Source: Penium margaritaceum (taxonomy: Eukaryota; Streptophyta; Zygnematophyceae; Desmidiales; Peniaceae). Taken from it: a stretch of DNA of 64,000 bases. Positions 26,701-39,700 of the stretch are shown here, piece by piece (the stretch's first letter is position 1; every line of letters begins with the position of its first letter). A model generated the notes under the pieces. The model saw only the letters and a program-made list of their open reading frames with translations. It searched no databases and was not told where the DNA came from. The DNA lies in assembly GCA_023375785.1 (NCBI GenBank), contig SZWC01000033.1, positions 247,776-311,775 on the forward strand, read 5' to 3'. The position numbers and the translations under genes are program-made.

Positions 26701-26988
26701 ACCCTATGGCACAACTCTAGCACAACTCTAGGACAAATATGGCACAACTCTGGCACAGCTCTGGCTCAACTGTGGCACAACTATGGCACAACTCTGGCAC
26801 AACTCTGCCACAACTCTGGAAGAACTCTGGACCAACTATGGCACAACACTGGCACAACTCTGGCACAACTCTGGCACAGCTCGTGCACCACTCTGGCACA
26901 ACTCTGGCACAACTCTGGCACAGCTCTAGAATCCAGAAATCTAGCACAGCTCTGGCACAACTCTGGCACAACTCTGGCACAAGTCTGG
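23798..26988 (+). repeat. Diverged 11-bp satellite
   Basis: Degenerate units with small local duplications, for example a 55-bp one near 25,970-26,060 containing CAAACATCAGG. Marker-cassette copies occur near 24.67 and 26.55 kb. No gene is seen. Confidence 0.9.
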
Positions 26989-28044
26989 CACACCTCAGGC
27001 ACAACTCCGCCACAACTCTGGCACAACTCTGGTACAACTCTGGTACAACTCTGGCACAACTCCACCACAGCTCTGGCGCAACTATGGCAAAACTCTGGCA
27101 CAACTCTGGCACAAGTCTGGCACACCTCAGGCACAACTCCGCCACAACTCTGGCACAACTCTGGTACAACTCTGGTACAACTCTGGCACAACTCCACCAC
27201 AGCTCTGGCGCAACTATGGCAAAACTCTGGCACAACTCTGGCACAAGTCTGGCACACCTCAGGCACAACTCCGCCACAACTCTGGCACAACTCTGGTACA
27301 ACTCTGGTACAACTCTGGCACAACTCCACCACAGCTCTGGCGCAACTATGGCAAAACTCTGGCACAACTCTGGCACAAGTCTGGCACACCTCAGGCACAA
27401 CTCCGCCACAACTCTGGCACAACTCTGGTACAACTCTGGTACAACTCTGGCACAACTCCACCACAGCTCTGGCGCAACTATGGCAAAACTCTGGCACAAC
27501 TCTGGCACAAGTCTGGCACACCTCAGGCACAACTCCGCCACAACTCTGGCACAACTCTGGTACAACTCTGGTACAACTCTGGCACAACTCCACCACAGCT
27601 CTGGCGCAACTATGGCAAAACTCTGGCACAACTCTGGCACAAGTCTGGCACACCTCAGGCACAACTCCGCCACAACTCTGGCACAACTCTGGTACAACTC
27701 TGGTACAACTCTGGCACAACTCCACCACAGCTCTGGCGCAACTATGGCAAAACTCTGGCACAACTCTGGCACAAGTCTGGCACACCTCAGGCACAACTCC
27801 GCCACAACTCTGGCACAACTCTGGTACAACTCTGGTACAACTCTGGCACAACTCCACCACAGCTCTGGCGCAACTATGGCAAAACTCTGGCACAACTCTG
27901 GCACAAGTCTGGCACACCTCAGGCACAACTCCGCCACAACTCTGGCACAACTCTGGTACAACTCTGGTACAACTCTGGCACAACTCCACCACAGCTCTGG
28001 CGCAACTATGGCAAAACTCTGGCACAACTCTGGCACAAGTCTGG
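26989..28044 (+). repeat. 132-bp higher-order array (12 x 11 bp), 8 copies
   Basis: CACACCTCAGG followed by CACAACTCCGC starts at 26,989 and every 132 bp to 27,913, which is eight copies. They are identical in the frames I compared. A related variant copy begins at 28,166, 121 bp (11 units) after the array end. Because 132 is divisible by 3 and no stop is present, long frames cross the array (26,365-28,791 and 26,739-28,901 on +; 26,717-28,126 and 26,781-28,454 on -). These are not genes. Confidence 0.96.
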
Positions 28045-31000
28045 CACAACTCTGGCACAACTCTGGCACACCTCCAGAAAAACTCTGGTACAACTCTGGC
28101 ACAACTCCACCACAGCTCTGGCACAACTATGGCAAAACTCTGGCACAACTCTGGCACAAGTCTGGCACACCTCAGGCACAACTCCGCCACAACTCTGGCA
28201 CAACTCTGGTACAACTCTGGCACAACTCTGGTACAACTCTGGCACAAGTCCACCACAACTCTGGCACAACTATGGCACAACCCTGGCACAACTCTGGCAC
28301 AAATCTGGCAAATCTCTTGCACAACTCTCCCACAACTCTGGCACAACTCTGGTACAACTCTGGTACAACTCTGGCACAACTCCATCACAATTCTGACACA
28401 ACTATGGCACAACTCTGGCACAACTCTGGCACAATTTCGGCACAACTCTGGCACAACTCTGGCACAACTCAGGCACTACTCTGGCACAACTCAAGAAGAA
28501 CTATGGCACAACTCTGCCACAACTTTGGCAAAACTCTGGAACAACTTTGGCACAACTCTGGCACCACTCTGGCACAACTCTGGTACAACGCTAGCACAAC
28601 TCGGGCACGACTGTGGCAAAAGTCTGGCACAACTTTGGCAAAACTCTGGCACAGCTCCAGCACAACTCTGCCACAACTCTGGCACATCTCTGGCAAACCT
28701 CAGGCACAACTCTGGCACAACTCTGGACAACTCTGGCACAACTTTTGCACAACTCTGGCGCAACTGTGGCACAACTCTGGCACAACTCTAGAACAACTCT
28801 GGCACAACTCTGGCACAACTCTGGCACTACTCTGGAACAACTCTGGCATAACTCTGACACAAATCTGGCACAAATCTGGCGCAAATCTAGCACAGCTCTA
28901 GCACAACTCTTGCACAACTCTGGCACAACTCTGGCATAGCTATGGAACAACTCTGGCACTACTCTGGCACAACTCTGGAACAACTCTTGCACAATTCTGG
29001 CACTACGTGGCACAACTCTGGCACAACTCTGGCACAACTCTGACACAACTCTGGCACAACTCTAGCACAACTCTGGCACAACTCTGGCACAACTCTGGCA
29101 CAACTCTGGCACAACTCTGGCACAACTCTGGCACAACTCTGGCACANNNNNNNNNNNNNNNNNNNNNNNNNNNNNNNNNNNNNNNNNNNNNNNNNNNNNN
29201 NNNNNNNNNNNNNNNNNNNNNNNCTGGCACAACTCTGGCACAACTCTGGCACAACTCTGGCAAAACGCTGGCACAACTCTGGCACAACTCTGGCACAACT
29301 CTGGCACAACTCTGGCACAACTCAAGCACAACTTTGTCACAGCTGTGGCACAATTCCAACATATATCTGGCACAACACTGGCACAACTCTGGCACAAACC
29401 TGGCACAGCTCTGGCACAACTATGGCACAACTCTGGCACAACTCTAGCACAACTCTGGCACAACTCTGGCACAACCCTGGAACAACTGTAGCACAACCCT
29501 GGCACATATCTGGCAACCCTCTGGCACAACTCTGGCACAACTCTAGCACAAATATGGCACAACTCTGGCACAGCTCTGGCACAACTGTTGCACAACTATG
29601 GCACAACTCTGGCACAACTCTGGAACAACTCTGGACCAACTATGGAACAACTCTGGCACAACTCTGGCAAAACTCTGGCGCAGCTCAAGCACCACTCTGG
29701 CACAACTCTGGCACAACTGTGGCACAACTTTGGCACAGCTCTAGAGCAACTCAGGCAAAACTATGGCACAAATCTGGCACAACTCTGGTACAACTGTGGC
29801 ACAACGCTGGCAAAACTCTGGGACAACTCTGGCTAAACTCTGGCACAACTCTGGGACACCTCTTGCACAACTCTAGCACAACTCTGGCACAAATCTCGCA
29901 CAAATCTGGCACAACTCTGGTACAACTGTGGCACACCTCCAGCACAACTCTGGCACAACTCTTGCACAACTCTGGCACAATTTGGCATAATGCTGGCACA
30001 TTTCTGGCACAACTCTGGCACAACTCCGGCTCATCTCTAGCACAACTCTGGCACTAATCTGGCACAGTTTTGCTACAACTATGGCACAATTCCGGCACAC
30101 CTCTGGCACAACATTGGTACAACTCTGGCACAAATCTGGCAAAACTCTTGCACAACTCTGGCACAACTCTGGCACAACTCTGGCACAGCTCTGGTACAAC
30201 TCTGGCGCAACTCTGGCACAACTATGGTACAACTATGGCAGAACTACAGCACAACTCTGGCACATATATGGCACATCTCTAGCCAACTCTGGCACAACTC
30301 TGGCACATATCTAGCATAAATCTGGCACAACTTTGGCACAACTCTAGCACAACTATGGAATAAATCTGGCATAACTCCGGCACAACTCTGGCACAACTCT
30401 GGCACAACACTGGCATAACTTTGGCATAGCTCTGGAACAACTCAAGCACAACTATGGCACAGCTCTTGAATAACTCTGGCACTACTCTGGCACAACGCTG
30501 GCATAACTCTGGCACAACTCTGGCACAACTCTGGCAAGAATCTAGCACAGCTCTGGCACAACTCTGGCACAACTAGGGCACAACTCTGGCTTAACTCTGG
30601 TACAACTCTGGTACAACTCTGGCACAACTCTGGCACAACTTTGGCACACCTCTGGCACAACTCTGGCACAACTCTGGTCCAAATCTGGCACAACTCTGGC
30701 ACAACCCTCGCACAACTGTGGCACAGCTCTGGAACAACTCAAGAACAAATATGACGCAACTCTGGCACAACTCTGGCACTACTCTAGTTCAACTCTGGCA
30801 CAACTCTGGCACAACTCTGGAACAAGTCTGGCACATATATAGCACAACTCTGGCACAACTCTTGCACAACTCTGGCACAACTCTGGCACACCTCTGACAT
30901 AACTCTGGCACAACTCTTGCACAACTCTGGCACTACTCTGGCACAACTCTGGTACAAGTCTGGCACAACTCTGGCACAACTCTGGCGAAACAATGGCACA

Positions 31001-33746
31001 GTGTTGGTACAACTCTGCCACAACTCTGGCATAACTCTGGGGCAACTTTGGCACAACGCTGGCACAACTCTGGCACACCTCTGGCACAACTCTAGCACAA
31101 CTGTAGCAAAACTCTGGCACAACTGTGACACAACTCTGGTTCAGCTCTGGCACAACTCCAGCACAACTCTGGCACAACTTTGGCACAACTCTGGCACAAC
31201 CCTTGCACAAATCTGGCCCATCTCTGGTACAACTCTGCACAACTCTGGCACAACTCTGGCACAAATCTGGCACAACTCGGGCACAACTCTGGCACAACTT
31301 TGGCACAACCTGGGCACAATTCTGGAACAACTCTGGCACAACTCTGGCACGACTCTGGCACAACTCTGGCACAAGTGTTTTACAACTACGGCACAATCAT
31401 GGCACATCTCTGGCACAACATTGGCACAACTCTGGCACAAACCTGAATCAACTCTAGCACAACCCTGGAACAACTCTGGCACAACTTTGGCACATCTCTG
31501 GCACAACTCTGGCATAACTCTGGTACAGCTCTGATACAACTCTTGTACAACTCTGCAAAACTCCGGCACAAATCCGGCACAACTATGGCACAACTCTGGC
31601 ACAACTCTGGCACAACCCTGGCACAATTATGGAACATCCCTGGCACATCTCTGGCACGACTCTGGCACAACTCTGGCACAATTTAACTACAACTATGGCA
31701 CAATTCCGGCACATCTCTGGCACAACATTGGCACAACTCTGGCACAAATCTGGCACAACTCTAGCACAACTCTGGCACAACTCTGGCACAACTGTGGGAC
31801 AACTCTGGCACAACTCTGGCACAACTCTGCCACAACTCTGGCACAACTCGGGCGCACCTCTGGCACAACTCTGCCATATCTCTGGCACAACTCTGGTACA
31901 GCCCTGGTACAACTCTGGCACAACTCCACGACAACTATGGCACAACTATGGCACAACTTTTGTGCAATTCTGGCACAACTCTGGCACAACTCTGGCACAA
32001 CTCTGGCACAACTCTGGCACAACTCTGGCACAACTCTGGCACACCTCTGGCACAACTCTGCCACAACTCTGGCACAACTCTGGCACAACTCTGGTTAAAC
32101 TCTGGGACAACTCTAGAACAACTCTGGCACAACTCAGGAACAACTCTGGCAAAACTCAAGCACAACTATGGCACAACTTTGGCAAAACTATGGCACAACT
32201 CTGGAACAACTTTGGAACAACTCTGGCACAACTCTAGCACAACTCTGACACAACGCTAGCACAACTCGGACACAACTCTGGCACAACTTTGGCACAACTT
32301 TGGCACAACTATGGCACAACTCTGACACAAGTCTGGCACATCTCTGAGAAACCTCAGGCACAACCCTGGCACAACTCTGGAACAACTCTAGCACAACTCT
32401 GGCACAACACAGGCACATCTCTGGCACAACATTAGCAGAACTCTGGCACAACTCCGGCACAACTTTGGCACAACTCTGGCACAACTTTGGCACACCTGTG
32501 GCACAACTCTCGCACAACTCAGGCACAACTCTGGCACAACACTGGTACAACTTGGGCACAACTCCAGCACAACTCTGGCAAAACTCTGGCACAACTCTGG
32601 CACAACTCTGGCAAAAGTCTGGCACAACTCTGGCACAACTATGGTACAACTCTTGCACAACTGTAGCAAAACTTTGGCACAACTCTGACACAATTCTAGC
32701 ACAACTCTAAAAAAATCATGGCACAGCTCAGGCACAACTCTGAAATAACTCTGGCACAACTCTGGCACAACTCTGGCACAAGTCTGGAACAACTCTGGCA
32801 CAACTCTGGTACAACTCTGCACAACTCGGGCACAACTCCAGCACAACATTGGCACAACTCTGGCACAACTCTAGCACAACTCTGGCACAACTATGTTATA
32901 ACTCTGGCACAACTCTGCCACAACTCTGCCACAACTCGGGCATAGCTCTGGCACAAGTTTGGCACAATTCATGCACATCTCTGGCACAACATTGGCACAA
33001 CCTTGGCACAAATGCGGAACAGTTAAAGCACAACTCTGGCACAAATATGGCACAAGTCTGGCACAACTCAGGCACAACTCTGGCATAACTCTGGTACAAC
33101 TCTGGCACAACTTTCGCAAAACTCTGGCACAACTGTGGCACAACTCTGGCACCCCTCTGGCACAACTCGGCCACAACTCTGGCACAACTCTGACACAACT
33201 CTGGTACAACTCTGGCACAACTCCAGCACAACTCTGCCACAAATCTGGCACAACTCTGGCACAACTCTGGCACAACTCTGGCTCAACTATGGCACAACTC
33301 TGGGAAAACTCTGGCACAACTCTGGCACAACTCTGGCACAATTCTGGCACAACCCAGGCACACTTCTGGCACAACTCAAGCACAACTATGGCACAACTCT
33401 GGCACAACTCTAGCACTACCCCGGCACAACTCTGGCACAACTCTGGCACAACTATGGCACAACTCTAAGACAATGTTTGCACAACTCTCCCACTTCTCTG
33501 GCACATCTCTGGCAAGCCTCTCTCCTAACCCTGGCACGACTCTGGCACAACTCTTGCACAATTGTGGCACGTTTTTGGCACAACTCTGGCGCAACTCTGG
33601 CACTACTCTAGCACAACTCTGGTACAACTCTGGCACAACTCTGGCATAACTCTGGCACAACTATGGCACAACTCTGTCACAACTATGGCACACCTCTGGA
33701 ACAAATGTAGCAAAACTCTGGCACAACTCTGGCACAACTCTGGCAC
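28045..33746 (+). repeat. Diverged 11-bp satellite, right part, with a gap
   Basis: Degenerate 11-bp units up to the junction with the 190-bp satellite. It includes one sequence gap (29,147-29,223). Marker-cassette copies lie near 29.33, 30.07, 31.38, 31.69 and 32.96 kb. No gene is seen. Confidence 0.9.
29147..29223. other. Assembly gap (77 N)
   Basis: A run of 77 Ns within near-consensus 11-bp satellite. The satellite phase does not carry through it: the left side stops at unit position 4 and the right side resumes at position 8. A phase-preserving gap would be 3 modulo 11, so 77 is probably an estimated size. Confidence 0.98.
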
Positions 33747-36700
33747 CATGTACAAAGACCAACCAAAGTAGGCATGTGTCACTGACCATGACCAAAGAAC
33801 GTCACTATGTGTGGTCAACTTTGACAACTTATAACACGAGGGGGAAACAATGGTTTCCGAATAATAGTGATTGATTAGCAAGTGCAAAGACCTTCAATAT
33901 GTAGTGGAACAGTGTAGCTACCATGCATGGTGACCAACCAAAAAATGCATAAGTCACTGACCATGACCAAAGAGTTTCACTTCTTGTGGTCAGCGTTGAC
34001 AAGTCACAACAAGAGTCACAGATTGTCAGAGGGGGTAACAATGGTTTGGGAACACTGGCTATCAACTAGAAAGCATAAAGACCTACAATACGTAGTGACA
34101 CGGTGTGGCAACCATGTTCAGTGGCAAACCAAAGTAGGCATATGCAACTAACCATAACCAAACGAGTTTCACACTGTGGGGTCAACGTTTCAACTCATAG
34201 CACAAGGAACAAATGGCCAGGAGGGGAAACAATGGACTGGGAACACTAGTTATCAACTAGGAAGTACAAAGACTTTCAACAAGTAGTGGCACGGTGCGGC
34301 TTGTGTGCACAGTGACCAACCAAAGGATGCATACGTCACTGACTATGGCCAAAGTAATCCACCATGTCTGGTCAACATTGACAACTCATAACACGAGTCA
34401 CACATGGTCAGAGAGAGAGAGACAATGGTATGGGAACCCTATTCATTGACTAGAAAGGACAAAGAAATTCTAAAAAGTAGTGGTGAGGTGTGGCTACTAT
34501 GCACACCGATCAACCAAACTAGGCATATGTCACTGACCATGACCAAAGAAGTTTAGTATGGGTGGTCAAAGTTCAGAACCCATAACACGAGTCACAAATA
34601 GTAAGAGGGGGAAGCAATGGTTTTGGAATATTATTTTTCAACTAGCAAGTAGAATGACCTTGAATAAGTAGTAACACGGTGGGGCTACCATGCACAATGA
34701 CCGACCAAAGTAGGCATATGTACTGCCTTTGACCAAGGAAATCTGCTGTGTGTGGTCAACGTTGACAACTCAGAATACGAGTCACAAATGGTCCGAGGAG
34801 GAAACAATGGTCTGGGAACACCACGTATCAACTAGCAAGCGCAATGACCTTCAATAAGTTGTGGCACGGCGTGGTTACCATATACAATGATAAGCTAAAG
34901 TAGGCATGTGTCACTGATCATGACCAAGGAATGTCATTATGTGTGGTCAACTTTGACAACTCATAACACGGGTCACAAGTGGTCACAGGGGGGAAACAAT
35001 GGTTTTTTAATACTAGTTATTGATTAGGGAGTACAAACACCTTCAATATGTAGTGGCACAGTGTGGCTACCATGCACTGTGACCAACCAAAGTATGCATA
35101 TGTCACTCACCATTACCAAAGAATTTCACTTCATGTGGTCAACGTTGACAACTCACAACAAGAGTTACAAATAGTCAGAGGGGGTAACAATGGTTTGGGA
35201 ACACTGGCTATCAACTACAAAGCACAAAGACCTTCAGTATGTTCTCACACGGCGTGACAACCATGTACAGTGACAAACCAAAGTAGGCATATGCCACTAA
35301 CCATGACCAAAATAATCTCAGAGTGTGTGGTCAACGTTGAAAACTCATCACACAAGTCCAAAATGGTCAGAGGGGCAAACAATGGGTTGGGGAACACTAG
35401 TTATCAACTAAAAAGTACAAAGACCTTCAACAAGTACTAGCACGTTGTGCCTAGCGTACACAATGAGCAAACCAAAGGATGAATATGTCACTGACTATGA
35501 CCAAAGAAGTCCATTATGTGTAGTCATCATTGACAGCTCATAATACGAGTTGTCCTAGTCAGAGGGAGAGACGATGGTTCGGGAACTCTATGTAGCGACT
35601 AGAAAGGGCAAAGAACTTCAATAAGTAGTCGTACGGTGTTGCTATTACGCACACCGAACACCCAAACTAGGCATATGTCACTGACTGTGACAAGTGAATT
35701 TATATTAACGTTCACAACCCACAACACCAGTCACAAATGGTCAGAGGGGGAAAAACAAGTTTTGGAATATTAGTTTTTGACTAGCAAGTACAACGACCTT
35801 CAATAAGTAGTAGCACGGTGTGGCTACAATGCACAATGACCAACCAAAGTAGGCATATGTACTGCCTTTGACCAAAGAATTTCGCTTTGCATGGTCAGCG
35901 TTAACAACTCATAATACGAGCCACAAATGGTCAGAGGTGGAAACAATGGGTTGGGAACACCAGATATCAACTAGCAAGCACAAGGACCTTTAATAAGTAG
36001 TGGCACGGTGTGGCTACCATGTACAGTGACCAACCGAAGTAGGCATGTGTCACTGACCACGACCAAAGAATGGCAATATGTGTGATCAACTTTGACAACT
36101 CATAACACGAATCACAAATAGTCTGAGGGGGAGACAATGGTTTGTGAATACTTGTTATTGATTGGCAAGTACAAAGACCTTCAATATGTAGTGGCACAGC
36201 GTGGGTACCATGCATAGTGACCAACCAAAGTATGCATGTGTCACAGACCATGACCAAAGAATTCTACTTCATGTTTTCAACGTTGACTACTCACAACAAG
36301 AGTCACAGATAGTCAGAGGGGGTAACAGTGGTTTGGGAACACTGGCTATCAACTAGAAAGCACAAAGACCTTGAGTACGTAGTGACCCGGCATGGCAAAC
36401 ATGTACCGTGACAAATCAAAGCAAGCATATGCCACTAACCATGATCAAAATGATTTCACAAGGTGTGTATTCAACATTGAAAAGTCATAACACGAGTCAC
36501 AAATGGTCAGAGGTGGGACAAAATCGGTTGGAAACACTAGTGATTAAGTTGCAAGTACAAAGAACTTGAACAAGTAGTGGCACGGTGTGGCTAGCGGACA
36601 CAGTGACCGACCAAAGGATGCATACGTCACTGACTACGGCCAAAGAAGTCCACTATGTGTGGTCAAATTCGACAACTCATAACAGGTGTCACAAATGGTC

Positions 36701-39700
36701 AGAGGGAGAGATAATGGTTTGGGAACCCTATGTATCAACTATAAAGGACAAATAACTTCAATACGTAGTGGCACGGTGTGGCTACTATGCACACTGAACA
36801 ACCATACTAGGCATATGTCACTGACCATGACCAAAGAATTTCAGTATGGGTGGTCAATGTTCACAACCCATAACACGAGTCACAATTGGTATGATGGGGA
36901 AGCAATGGTTTCAAATTTTTAGCTTTCAAGTAGCAAGAACAACGACCTTCAATAAGTAGTAGCGCAGTGTGGTTCCCATGCGCTATGACCGACCAAAGAA
37001 GGCATATGTACTGCCTTTGGCCAAAGAAATCCGATGTGTGTGGTCAACGATGACAACTCATAATACGAGTCACAAATGGTCAGAGGGGGGAACAATGGTT
37101 TGGGACCACCAGGTATCGACTTGCATGCAAGGGGACCTTGAAGAAGCAGTGGCACGGCATGGGTACCATGCACAATGACCAACCAAAGTAGGCACGTGTC
37201 ACTGACCATGACAAAAGAATGTCACTATATGTGGTATACTTTGACAACTCATAACACGAGTCACAAAATGGTCAGAGGGGGAAACAATGGTTTGTGAATA
37301 CTAGTTTTCAACTAGCAAGTACAAAGACCTTCAATATGTTGTGGCACAGTGTGGCTACCATGCACAGTGACCAACCGAAGTATGCATGTGTTACTGACCA
37401 TGACCAAAGAGTTTCACTTCATGTGGTCAACGCTGACAACGCACAACAAGAGTCATAGATAGTCAGAGGGGGTAACAATGGTTTGGGAACACTGGCTATC
37501 AACTACTATGCACAAAGACCTTCAGTACCTAGTGACACAACGTGGCAACCAAAGTAGGCATATGCCACTAACCATGACAAAACAAATTTCACGGCGTGTG
37601 GTCAACGTTCAAAACTCATAACACGAGTCACAAAATGGTTAGAGGGGAAAACAATGGGTTGTGAACACCAGCTATCAACTAGCAAGTACAAGGACCTTCA
37701 ACAAGTAGTCACTGACTATGACCAAAGAAGTCCACTATGTGTGGTCAACATTGACAACTCATAACACGAGTCACGATTGGTGAGAGGGAGAGACAATGGT
37801 TTTGGAACCCTATGTATTGACTAGAAAGGACAAAGGTCTTCAATATGTAGTGGCACGGTGTGGCTTCTCTGCACACCAAACAACCAAACTAGGCATATGT
37901 CACTGACCATGACCACCGAATTTCAGTATGGGTGGTCAATGTTCACAACCCATAACACGAGTCACAAATGGTCAGAGGGGGAAACAATGGTTTCAAAAGA
38001 TTAGTTTTCAACGAGCAAGTACAACAACCTTCAATAAGTAGTAGCACGGTTTGGTTACCATGCACAATGACCGACCAAAGTAGGCATATGTACTGCCTTT
38101 CACCAAAGAAATCTAGTGTGTGTGGTCAACGTTGACAACTCATAATACGAGTCACAAATATTCAGAGGGGGAAACAATGGTTTGGGAACACTAGATATCA
38201 AGTAGCAAGCACATGGACTATGAATACGCAGTGGCATAGTGTGGCAACGACTTACAATGACCAACCAAAGCAGGCATGTGTCACTGACAATGAACAAAGA
38301 ATTTCACTATGTGTTGTTTACTTTGATAACTCATAACATGAGTCACAAATGGTCAAAGGGGTAAACAATGGCTTGTGAATACTAGTTACTGATTAGCAAG
38401 TACAAAGACCTTCAATATGTAGTGGCACAGTGTGGCTAACATGCACACTCACCATCCAAAGAATGCATATGTCACTGACCATGACCAAATAATTTTACTT
38501 CATGTGGTCAACGTTGATAACTCACAACAAGAGTCACAGATAGTCAGAGGGGGTAACAATGGTTTGGAAACACAGGCTATCAGCTAGAAAGCACAAAGAT
38601 CTTCAGTACGTACTGACTTGGCGTGGAAAGCATCTACAGTAACAAACCAATGTAGGCATATGCCACTAACCATGACCAAAAGAATTTCACAGTTTGTGGT
38701 CAACATTGAAAAGTCATAACACGAGTCACAAATGGTCAGACGGGGGAACAATGGGTTGGGAACACTAGTTATCAACTAGCAAGTACAAAGACCTTCAACT
38801 GTTAGTGGTACGGTGTAGCTAGCATTTACATTGACCAACTAAATGATGCAAACGTCACTGACTATGACCAAAGAAGTCCACTATGTGTAGTCAACACTGA
38901 CAACTCACAACATGAGACACAAATGGTCAAAGGGAGAGACAATTGTTTGGGACCCCTATGTATCGAATAGAAAGGACAAATAACTTCAATACATTCTGGC
39001 ACGGTGTGGCTACTATGCACACCCAACAACCAAACTAGGCATATGTTTCTGACCATGACCAAAGACCTTCAGTATGGGTGGTCAATGTTCACAACCCATA
39101 ACACAAGTCACAAATGGTCAGAGGGGAAAACAATGGTTTCGGAATTCTAGCTTTCAACTAGCAAGTACAACAACCTTCGAAAAGTAGCGGAAGTGTGGCT
39201 ACCATGCAGAAAGACCGACCAAAGTAGTTATGTGTACTGCCTTTGACTAAAGAAATCCGTTGTGTGTGGTCAACGATGACAACTCATAATACAAGTCACA
39301 AATGGTCAGAGGGGGGAACAATGGTTTGAGACAACCAGGTATCAACTAGCGAGCACGGGAACCTTCAGAGAGTAGTGGCACGTACAATGACCAGCCAAAA
39401 CAGGCACGTGTCATTGACCATGACCAAAGAATATCACTATATGTGGTCTACTTTGACAACTCATAACACAAGTCGCAAATGGTCAGAGGGGGAAACAGTG
39501 GTTTGTGATAACTAGTTATCAACTAGCCAGTACAAAGACCTTCAATACCTAGTGGCACAGTGTGGCTACCATGCACAGTGACCAACCAAAGCATGCATGT
39601 GTCACTGACCAGGACCAAAGAATTTCAGTTCATGTGGTCAACGCTGACAACTCTCAACAAGAGTCAGAGATAGTCAGAGGGTATAACAATGGTTTGGGAA

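Larger units (their letters stand above)
1..33746 (+). repeat. 11-bp satellite block (consensus CACAACTCTGG)
   Basis: Nearly every base fits a tandem 11-bp unit, CACAACTCTGG, with common variants such as CACAACTTTGG, CACAACTCTAG, CACAACTATGG, CACATCTCTGG and CACAACTCCGG. Orientation is the same across the whole block; the only inverted unit I noticed is inside the hairpin at 411-453. The unit has six G/C of eleven, no CpG and one symmetric CTG/CAG. Because 11 is not a multiple of 3, three units make 11 codons and all three frames of a strand read the same circular peptide. Neither strand has a stop. Four homogenised sub-arrays, two non-satellite islands and one sequence gap lie within and are listed separately. 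No gene is supported. Confidence 0.97.

Noticed and set aside
26365-28901. Frames of 808, 720, 557 and 469 residues over the 132-bp array as genes
   Set aside because: Same explanation: 132 is divisible by 3, the unit has no stop, and the peptides are shifted versions of the two satellite peptides.
1-33746. Telomeric or telomere-like repeat
   Set aside because: The unit does not resemble TTTAGGG or other known telomere repeats, and it lies inside the sequence rather than at an end.
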